Assembly: GCA_947305045.1 (NCBI GenBank)
Contig: CAMZCW010000113.1
Coordinates: 1 to 7,401, forward strand
Reading direction: 5' to 3'
Length of the DNA: 7,401 nt
Source of the DNA: an uncultured Bacteroidales bacterium
Lineage (GTDB): Bacteria > Bacteroidota > Bacteroidia > Bacteroidales > UBA932
The notes below the pieces were generated by a model, which searched no databases, was not told the origin of the DNA, and was given only the letters and a program-made list of their open reading frames with translations. This document shows, in pieces, positions 1 to 4,334 of this stretch (position 1 is the first letter of the stretch; each line of letters starts with the position of its first letter). A program made the translations under genes and the position numbers.

Positions 1-593
1 TCAATGAGTTCCACCACGAACTTAAGCGCGCTGCACGGCGGGATGCCGCGGGTGCCGCTTTCGCCATAGGCCAGGTGGTACGGCAGGTACAGTTCGTACT
101 TGGCGCCTTCGCTCATGAGCTGCAGACCTTCCGTCCAGCCCTTGATCACCTGGTTCAGGCCGAATTCGGCCGGCTCTCCCCGCTTGTAGGAGCTGTCAAA
201 GACGCTGCCGTCGGCAAAGGTGCCTTCGTAATGGCACACCACGGTGTCCGTAGCCTTGGGCTTTTTGCCGGTGCCTTCCTTGATCACCTTGTACAGCAGT
301 CCGCTGCCGGTGGCCTTCACGTTCAGGTCCTTGGCTACATCGGCCAGGAATTTCTCGCCTTCGGCCTTGGCGGCTGCGCCGGCTGCGGCGGCCCTTTCGG
401 CCGTCTCCGCCTCCAGCTCCTTGTAGAAGGCCTCCAGGGCCTCCCCTGCCTCTTCCATGGAGATGGCAATCTTGTCGCCGGAAAGCATGGCCTTCAGGCC
501 GGCGATGAAATCTTCCAGGTTGGGAATGCGGATGCCCTGCTGGTAAAAGCTGGACGCCACGCTCATTCCAAATGCATAACTTTTCTTATCCAT
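1..593 (-). CDS. FKBP-type peptidyl-prolyl cis-trans isomerase, FklB/Mip-like (3' end cut by window edge)
   Basis: Likely catalyses cis-trans isomerisation of peptidyl-proline bonds during protein folding. 197 codons plus 2 bases are visible, from ATG at 593 to the window edge. By family length (E. coli FklB is about 206 aa) only a few residues are missing. Residues 1-40 (start MDKKSYAFGMSVASSFYQQG) resemble the Mip/FklB dimerisation domain. Residues 44-93 are an Ala/Glu-rich stretch expected to form the long connecting helix. The FKBP domain runs from about 97 to 197. Pocket residues are present: H121-Y122 (HYEG), F132-D133 (VFDSS), V149-I150 and W153 (QVIKGW), Y176 (LAYG) and F192. There is no signal peptide, so it is probably cytoplasmic rather than a surface Mip. 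A Cys (187) follows the IPP motif, where Asn, Tyr or similar is usual. It starts 3 nt after the stop of the upstream flavoprotein gene, has no Shine-Dalgarno, and is probably co-transcribed with it. Confidence 0.95.
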   Translation of the reverse strand, partial: MDKKSYAFGMSVASSFYQQGIRIPNLEDFIAGLKAMLSGDKIAISMEEAGEALEAFYKELEAETAERAAAAGAAAKAEGEKFLADVAKDLNVKATGSGLLYKVIKEGTGKKPKATDTVVCHYEGTFADGSVFDSSYKRGEPAEFGLNQVIKGWTEGLQLMSEGAKYELYLPYHLAYGESGTRGIPPCSALKFVVELI

Positions 594-596
594 AAT

Positions 597-2096
597 TTAT
601 AAAGATTTAGCAGCTGACTGGCCGGCCAGATAGCCGGTGCAGAAGGCGGCCTGCAGGTTGTAGCCGCCTGTATCACAGTCCATATCAAGTACTTCCCCGG
701 CAAAGTACAGACCGGGTTGTTTCTTGGATTCCAGGGTTTTGGCCACCACATCGGCCGTGCTCACACCGCCGGCGGTTATGACGCTGCGCTCAAAGCCCAC
801 GAAGCCGGCAATGTCCAGGCGCCAGTCCTTGAGGGTGGCGGCCAGGGTATCCACACTAACCTTTGGATTGGTCTTGAGGAAAGCCAGGGTGATGTTCCAG
901 GGGATGAGCTTGCCCAGCATGATGCGGAACAGGCGCTGGAAGCTCTGCCCCTTGGAGCGCTCGTCGTGAATCACCTCCTCCCATTTGGCATGTACATCGG
1001 CATCCAGCTTTTCAAGTTCCACGGCGGGCTTGAGGTCAATGGTCACGGCCACTTTGTGCCCGTCGATGAGGGCTTTCACGGCGCGGCGGCTTACCTGGAA
1101 GCCCAGCGGGCCCTCCAGACCTCCGTCCGTGAATTCAATGTCCCCAAATTCCTGCTGCACCGCCTGCCCGTTCACCAATAAAGTTAGCTGGACGTTGTCC
1201 AGATTGTTGCCGTTGAAAAGGCCGCCCAGGTCACTCAGGGGCGTAATGCGCTCAATATGCTTTTCCAACTTGGGATACCAGGCCGGCAGCGGAGCAATCT
1301 TGCGCTCTTTGGTCTTTCCGTATACCGTACGGCCGCGGAAAGCCTGTTTGATCTCTCCCTGAAGGGTGCCTTCCTCCTTGTAGCCGGCGGGCACCAGCGC
1401 GGTTAGCGCCGGGAAACAGGTATCCAGGCCGTGGCCCATTTCCTCGGCCCACAGATAACCGTCTCCGGTAGATCCGGTTCCGGGATAGGAAAGGCCGCCG
1501 GTGGCGATGATAAGCTTCTTGCAGGTGTATTCCACCGGTTCGATGGTTATTTCCTCCCGCGTGGGAGCCGGTTTTCCGGGCTTGAGCTTGCGGGGATCGT
1601 CCACGGGAATCTTAACCTTTTTGCGGGTGGTCTGCACGCAGTCCAGGCTGAAGCCGCGGGGCGTGGGATCAATGGTTTTCACTTCACAGTCCGTGACAAC
1701 ACGCACACCGGAAAGAGTGCAGGCCCTCAGGAGGGTATCCACCACGTCTCCCGCATTGTGGGATTCCGGAAAAGCCCGGTCTCCCCGCTCCACCACGCTG
1801 CGCATGCCGTTTTCCTTGAACAGCGCCACAACGCCTTCCGGAGTAAGATTGTGGAAGGCAGGGCTCACGAAATTGGCATCCGTGCGGATATGGGCCTGGA
1901 AATCTTCCCATGCCTTTACGTTGGTGAAATTACAGCGGCCCTTGCCGGTAATCATCACTTTCCGGCCCGCCTTGGGCATCTTTTCCAGCACCACCACGGT
2001 GCCGCCGTTCTCCGACGAAGCCAGTTCACGGGCTGCACCCACAGCCGCCATAAGGCCCGCAGCGCCTCCGCCAATCACTATTATGTCTGCTCGCAT
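597..2096 (-). CDS. HI0933/BaiN-family NAD(P)/FAD-dependent oxidoreductase, with two insertions
   Basis: A 499-aa flavoprotein of the HI0933 (YhiN/BaiN) family; the substrate is unknown for most members. The N-terminal dinucleotide-binding motif is DIIVIGGGAAGL (residues 4-15), followed by E39 for the ribose. Family signatures are KAGRKVMITGKGRCNFTN (42-59), FPESHNAGDVVDTLL (109-123), IATGGLSYPGTGSTGDGY (197-214), the GDIEFTDGGLEGP segment (318-330) and a C-terminal FAD-binding block AGEVLDMDCDTGGYNLQAAF (466-485). Most members are about 390-420 aa. The excess here lies mainly in a Lys/Pro-rich stretch at about 155-192 and another at about 254-291. The ATG at 2096 was chosen because the flavin motif begins at residue 4, as is typical. 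An in-frame extension to 2237 would pass through the promoter and add 47 residues with no family similarity. It is the first gene of a two-gene minus-strand unit with the FKBP. The annotation 'BaiN' should not be read as proof of bile-acid activity. Confidence 0.93.
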   Translation of the reverse strand: MRADIIVIGGGAAGLMAAVGAARELASSENGGTVVVLEKMPKAGRKVMITGKGRCNFTNVKAWEDFQAHIRTDANFVSPAFHNLTPEGVVALFKENGMRSVVERGDRAFPESHNAGDVVDTLLRACTLSGVRVVTDCEVKTIDPTPRGFSLDCVQTTRKKVKIPVDDPRKLKPGKPAPTREEITIEPVEYTCKKLIIATGGLSYPGTGSTGDGYLWAEEMGHGLDTCFPALTALVPAGYKEEGTLQGEIKQAFRGRTVYGKTKERKIAPLPAWYPKLEKHIERITPLSDLGGLFNGNNLDNVQLTLLVNGQAVQQEFGDIEFTDGGLEGPLGFQVSRRAVKALIDGHKVAVTIDLKPAVELEKLDADVHAKWEEVIHDERSKGQSFQRLFRIMLGKLIPWNITLAFLKTNPKVSVDTLAATLKDWRLDIAGFVGFERSVITAGGVSTADVVAKTLESKKQPGLYFAGEVLDMDCDTGGYNLQAAFCTGYLAGQSAAKSL

Positions 2097-2118
2097 ACGC
2101 TCAAATTGGTTACATACC

Positions 2119-2142
2119 AGCCCCTCCCCTTGAAAAGGGGCT
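2119..2142 (-). other. Stem-loop at the predicted 5' end of the flavoprotein/FKBP mRNA
   Basis: CCCCTT (2126-2131) and AAGGGG (2135-2140) form a 6-bp stem with a 3-nt loop. An alternative pairing joins AGCCCCT (2119-2125) to AGGGGCT (2136-2142), also perfect over 7 bp. If transcription starts about 7 nt after the -7 box at 2151-2158, this structure would be at or very near the 5' end of the transcript, about 20 nt before the start codon. A role in mRNA stability or translation is inference only. Confidence 0.4.
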
Positions 2143-2150
2143 TCAAACTG

Positions 2151-2182
2151 CAAAAATACGGTTTTCGCTGAACCTCTGCAAA
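2151..2182 (-). promoter_or_regulatory. Bacteroidota-type promoter for the flavoprotein-FKBP unit
   Basis: On the minus strand, TTTG (2182-2179) is followed after 20 nt by TATTTTTG (2158-2151). This matches the known Bacteroides sigma-factor consensus of a TTTG -33 box and a TAnnTTTG -7 box about 19-21 nt apart. Predicted transcription start is near 2144, giving a leader of roughly 45-50 nt before the ATG at 2096. Confidence 0.7.
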
Positions 2183-2187
2183 TAAAG

Positions 2188-2220
2188 TTTGGTTTGTTTT
2201 GGAAAAAAGCCTTATATTTG
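2188..2220 (+). promoter_or_regulatory. Bacteroidota-type promoter for tRNA-Thr
   Basis: TTTG (2188-2191) and TATATTTG (2213-2220) fit the -33/-7 consensus with a 21-nt spacer. A second TTTG at 2193-2196 would give a 16-nt spacer and is less likely. The predicted start near 2227 leaves a 5' leader of about 20 nt before the tRNA, which RNase P would remove. The box lies only 5 bp from the divergent promoter at 2151-2182. Confidence 0.7.
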
Positions 2221-2247
2221 CAGTCCCGATTCCCCACAATCGGTCAG

Positions 2248-2320
2248 GCCACTTTAGCTCAGTCGGTAGAGCAGCGCATTCGTAACGCGCAGGTCGCCAG
2301 TTCGAGCCTGGTGAGTGGCT
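2248..2320 (+). tRNA. tRNA-Thr (anticodon CGT)
   Basis: A 73-nt cloverleaf can be folded by eye. The acceptor stem is GCCACTT with GAGTGGC (one G-T pair). The D arm is GCTC/GAGC with loop AGTCGGTA. The anticodon arm is GCGCA/CGCGC around loop TTCGTAA, with anticodon CGT reading ACG (Thr). The variable region is AGGTC, and the T arm is GCCAG/CTGGT with loop TTCGAGC. The anticodon stem has an A-C mismatch at its loop end (31-39). The discriminator base is T. The CCA end is not encoded (CAT follows), so it must be added by CCA nucleotidyltransferase, as is common in Bacteroidota. It has its own promoter and terminator, so it is a single-gene unit. Confidence 0.95.
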
Positions 2321-2364
2321 CATAGGAAAAGCCCGGTTAATGCCGGGCTTTTCCTATGAGCCAC
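2315..2364. repeat. Perfect 22-bp inverted repeat spanning the tRNA 3' end and terminator
   Basis: Positions 2315-2336 are the exact reverse complement of 2343-2364, separated by the 6-nt loop TTAATG. The left arm contains the last six bases of tRNA-Thr (GTGGCT), and the right arm ends with their complement AGCCAC. The match stops at an A-A mismatch on the outside. The inner half is the terminator; the outer half (about 12 bp) is more than a terminator needs. Confidence 0.9.
2327..2352 (+). terminator. Rho-independent terminator of tRNA-Thr
   Basis: AAAA-GCCCGG-TTAATG-CCGGGC-TTTT: a 6-bp GC stem, 6-nt loop and T tract, extended by A-T pairs on both sides. The symmetry would also let it act on the other strand, but no minus-strand gene runs into it from the right within the window. 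Confidence 0.8.
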
Positions 2365-2474
2365 AAGGTCTTCGACCCATTGGGGGAAGCATCCCCCAAA
2401 CCCCCTCCTAATCGCTTCGCTCAACACCGCCGCAGTTACCTGGCTTTTTGCGTGCCACATAGTCTTCGACTCAT
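2360..2474. repeat. Imperfect 21-bp direct repeat, two copies
   Basis: Copies at 2360-2380 and 2454-2474 match at 18 of 21 positions, with a core of GTCTTCGAC flanked by GCCACA and CAT. They start 94 bp apart. The first copy overlaps the right arm of the tRNA-end inverted repeat through GCCAC. Function is unknown. Confidence 0.6.
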
Positions 2475-2478
2475 GTCG

Positions 2479-2640
2479 TGCCACGAATCCACAAAAACGG
2501 CCGCTGGTGCATTCTGCGTGTATTGGCGGCAACGTTTTAGGCTAAAACGGGCTTTTTTCTTGCCGCGAATCCACCTGGAGGCCTCTGAAAGGCAGAAAGA
2601 CTGGATTGGCGGTAAAAAAGTGGACGGGGCCTGTTTTTTT
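2479..2640. repeat. Probable diverged tandem duplication, unit about 82 bp
   Basis: Three landmarks recur in the same order. TGCCACGAATCCAC (2479-2492) corresponds to TGCCGCGAATCCAC (2561-2574), 13 of 14 identical and 82 bp apart. ATTGGCGG occurs at 2522-2529 and 2605-2612, 83 bp apart. An ACGGG/C-plus-T-run block occurs at 2547-2558 and 2624-2640, about 77-81 bp apart. Sequence between the landmarks has largely diverged. The second unit ends directly before the queD -7 box. Confidence 0.5.
2526..2566. repeat. Nested inverted repeat
   Basis: Outer arms GCGGCAA (2526-2532) and TTGCCGC (2560-2566) enclose a dyad CGTTTTAG (2533-2540) / CTAAAACG (2542-2549). The 5' arms are contiguous. On the 3' side a 10-nt bulge containing six Ts separates them. 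In RNA this could fold as one long bulged hairpin; in DNA the inner dyad could be a protein-binding site. The T run after the inner stem could also make it a weak terminator. Confidence 0.5.
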
Positions 2641-2642
2641 AC

Positions 2643-2650
2643 TATCTTTG
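2643..2650 (+). promoter_or_regulatory. Bacteroidota -7 box (TATCTTTG) before queD
   Basis: TATCTTTG matches TAnnTTTG exactly. No good TTTG is found at the -33 position (around 2618-2623 reads AAGTGG, a weak match), so the promoter may be weak or may need an activator. The predicted start near 2657 would leave a leader of only about 12 nt before the ATG at 2669. No preQ1 riboswitch could lie in so short a leader. Confidence 0.55.
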
Positions 2651-2668
2651 TAAAAATATTGAGTGCGT

Positions 2669-3001
2669 ATGTATTACGTTTGTAAGAGACTGGAAATATC
2701 GTCGGCCCATGCGCTTAACCTTTCGTACGAGAGCAAGTGCGAGAATCTGCACGGGCACAACTGGATTGTGAAGATTTACTGCAAGAGCGAAAAGCTCAAT
2801 GCCGATGGCATGGTAACGGATTTCACCCAGATTAAACGACAGATTACCAATGCGTTGGACCACAAGAACCTGAACGAGGTGTTTGACTTCAACCCCACTG
2901 CGGAGAACATAGCCCGCTGGATCTGCGACAATGTGGAGAACGCCTACAAGGTAGAAGTCTGGGAGTCCGAAATGAACATGGCCGCCTATGAGCGGGACTA
3001 G
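2669..3001 (+). CDS. queD: 6-carboxy-5,6,7,8-tetrahydropterin synthase QueD
   Basis: Converts 7,8-dihydroneopterin triphosphate to 6-carboxytetrahydropterin, the second step towards queuosine in tRNA anticodons. The 110-aa protein fits the QueD/6-pyruvoyl-tetrahydropterin synthase fold, usually about 115-140 aa. Visible residues are zinc ligands H14 (SSAHAL), H28 and H30 (HGH), catalytic C24 four residues before the HGH, the VTDF segment (49-52), the catalytic D64-H65 pair, PTAEN (76-80) and E99 in VWES. C24 and the short length favour QueD over the eukaryotic-type pterin synthase. The ATG at 2669 was chosen; an in-frame GTG at 2663 adds only two residues. queE follows after 2 nt, which supports the assignment. 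It is the first gene of the plus-strand cluster. Confidence 0.93.
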   Translation: MYYVCKRLEISSAHALNLSYESKCENLHGHNWIVKIYCKSEKLNADGMVTDFTQIKRQITNALDHKNLNEVFDFNPTAENIARWICDNVENAYKVEVWESEMNMAAYERD

Positions 3002-3003
3002 CC

Positions 3004-3579
3004 ATGTACAGGGTTAACGAAATATTCTATAGCCTGCAGGGCGAAGGGTTCTGGACGGGGACGCCTATGGTGTTTGTCCGTTTCAGCGGCTGTAATCTGC
3101 GATGCCCTTTCTGTGACACGGATCACCGGGAAGGACGGCCGATGCGGGCGGAAGAGATTGTTCAGGCGGTTCGTGCTACCGGATCCTGCAAACGGGTGTG
3201 CCTTACGGGCGGTGAACCGCTTCTGCAATTGGACGGGGAACTGGTGGATGCCCTGCATGCAGCCGGTTATCAGCTGCATCTGGAGACCAACGGAACCAGA
3301 GAGGTTCCGGAGGGCCTTGACTGGGTAACGCTTAGCCCCAAAGAGGACGTTGTAGTCAACGGAAAAGTGGTGTTGGAAAAGGCCGATGAACTGAAGCTGG
3401 TCCTTGCCCCCGGAATTGAACCGGCCAAATGGGCGGATTTCCCGGCCCAGTGGCATTTCCTGCAGCCCTGTGCCGCTCCGGACGGTAGCGCCAATACGGC
3501 GGAGACGGTGGCCTACATCCAGGCCCACCCCCAATGGCGGCTTTCTTTACAGACACATAAATTATTGAATATCAGATGA
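3004..3579 (+). CDS. queE: 7-carboxy-7-deazaguanine synthase QueE (radical SAM)
   Basis: Catalyses the radical SAM ring contraction of 6-carboxytetrahydropterin, the QueD product, to 7-carboxy-7-deazaguanine. The 191-aa protein begins with the family hallmark IFYSLQGEG (7-15). The [4Fe-4S] cysteines are C30, C34 and C37 in the classical CX3CX2C arrangement, followed by D38-T39. The SAM-binding TGGEP motif is at 68-72, ETNGT at 94-98 and SPK at 111-113. The typical C-terminal QTHKLLNIR (183-191) is intact, so the protein is complete. The ATG at 3004 lies 2 nt after the queD stop, and the stop overlaps the next start (ATGA). The next pathway enzyme, QueC, is not in the window. Confidence 0.95.
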   Translation: MYRVNEIFYSLQGEGFWTGTPMVFVRFSGCNLRCPFCDTDHREGRPMRAEEIVQAVRATGSCKRVCLTGGEPLLQLDGELVDALHAAGYQLHLETNGTREVPEGLDWVTLSPKEDVVVNGKVVLEKADELKLVLAPGIEPAKWADFPAQWHFLQPCAAPDGSANTAETVAYIQAHPQWRLSLQTHKLLNIR

Positions 3580-4322
3580 TAATTCTTATCGTTATCTTAG
3601 CGGCCCTGGCGCCTGCGTTGGGCTTGTTGTATTTCATCTACAACAAGGACGTGCTGCAGAAGGAACCCACGCGGGAAATCCTGATAGCTTTTGGCTACGG
3701 TGTTTTGTCCGTGCTGGCTTCCACGCTGATATCGTTTCCGCTGATGGGCATCGGCGTAGTTCCTACCGAAGCCGCTACAGTGGGAGAATATCTCCGCTTG
3801 GCTGTTTTTGGTGCGGGCATTCCGGAAGAACTGGCCAAATTCGCCATGCTGTGGCTTTTCCTCAGGCGCTGTCGCTATTTTGACGAATACGTGGACGGTA
3901 TTGTGTACGCCGCCTGCGTGGGTTTGGGATTCGCCGCGGTGGAGAACATTATGTACCTGATCCAGAACTTCCAGGCCTGGGCCTATGTGGGTGCCATGCG
4001 GGCCCTGTTCTCCGTTCCCGGTCACTTCTTCTTTGCCGTGGTGATGGGCTACTACGTTTCCAAGGCTGCGTTTGACGACCCTTCCCAGCGGGCCCGGAAC
4101 ATCTTCCTGGCCATCGCCCTGCCCATACTCCTGCATTCGGCCTTTGACGCCCTCCTCATGGTGTCCACCGTATCGGCCGCCGCAACGGGCCTCATCGCCC
4201 TCTTCGCCGGCCTGTACATCCTTATGGCCAAGACTTCCAAAAAGCTGTTCAACAAGCACCTGACCACTGACCAGGAGATTCAGAAAGAGATAGATGACCA
4301 ACTGACCCACCTGGACATATAG
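3576..4322 (+). CDS. PrsW-family intramembrane protease
   Basis: A multi-pass membrane protein of 248 aa with the motifs of the PrsW family (related to CAAX/ABI proteases): EELAK with E84, E85 and K88; FAAVENIMY with F119, E123 and Y127; a conserved H150 in PGHFFF; and H187/D191 in HSAFD. Hydrophobic segments lie at about 2-22, 35-60, 74-97, 106-130, 150-162, 175-195 and 197-218. The tail (about 219-248) is charged and probably cytosolic. In Bacillus subtilis, PrsW cleaves the anti-sigma factor RsiW at site 1. No anti-sigma factor or sigma factor gene is seen here, so the substrate is unknown and the name PrsW describes family only. The ATG overlaps the queE stop by 4 nt, which suggests translational coupling. 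Confidence 0.88.
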   Translation: MIILIVILAALAPALGLLYFIYNKDVLQKEPTREILIAFGYGVLSVLASTLISFPLMGIGVVPTEAATVGEYLRLAVFGAGIPEELAKFAMLWLFLRRCRYFDEYVDGIVYAACVGLGFAAVENIMYLIQNFQAWAYVGAMRALFSVPGHFFFAVVMGYYVSKAAFDDPSQRARNIFLAIALPILLHSAFDALLMVSTVSAAATGLIALFAGLYILMAKTSKKLFNKHLTTDQEIQKEIDDQLTHLDI

Positions 4323-4334
4323 TCTTTGACACCT

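Larger units (their letters stand above)
2365..2642. other. Gene-free interval rich in short repeats
   Basis: No credible gene lies between the tRNA terminator and the queD promoter. Open frames here (minus 2320-2532, plus 2356-2685) show no recognisable protein features and overlap the repeats or the tRNA terminator. The interval holds a hairpin TTGGGGG-AAGCAT-CCCCCAA (2380-2399), two copies of a 21-bp repeat (one starting just before it at 2360), a nested inverted repeat (2526-2566) and an apparent decayed tandem duplication (2479-2640). It may be a family of interspersed intergenic repeats or decayed sequence behind a tRNA. Confidence 0.6.

Noticed and set aside
1431..2171. 246-codon plus-strand open frame opposite the flavoprotein gene
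   Set aside because: It is antisense to a gene with intact family motifs and has no recognisable features. Open antisense frames are common in GC-rich coding DNA. The same applies to frames at 717-1181, 3597-4310, 4707-5408 and 5496-6476.
2097..2237. 47-residue N-terminal extension of the flavoprotein (start at 2237)
   Set aside because: It would place coding sequence across both promoters. The extra residues have no family match, and the FAD motif starts right after the ATG at 2096.
2248..2380. Integrated element with attachment site at the tRNA 3' end
   Set aside because: No direct repeat of the tRNA 3' end is found downstream, only the short inverted one, and no integrase gene is present in the window.
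2320..2532. 70-codon open frame on the minus strand in the gene-free interval
   Set aside because: It runs across the direct repeats, the G/C hairpin and the tRNA terminator, shows no recognisable domain, and has no promoter or start signal. It is more likely a frame through repeated DNA.
2601..2642. Terminator at the A-run/T-run before the queD promoter
   Set aside because: AAAAAA and TTTTTTT flank a G-rich stretch with no convincing GC stem, so it does not fit a Rho-independent terminator.
2575..2668. preQ1 riboswitch before queD
   Set aside because: I looked for a preQ1-type hairpin with an A-rich tail and found none. The -7 box at 2643-2650 would leave only a leader of about 12 nt.
2356..2685. 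109-codon open frame on the plus strand
   Set aside because: It covers the repeats and the queD promoter and overlaps the queD start. Its composition is unlike a folded protein (scattered Cys, Arg and His), and no family is recognised.
4326..4334. TTG start for recQ
   Set aside because: It adds only three residues. An ATG at 4335 is available, and the conserved N-terminal motif starts further in.
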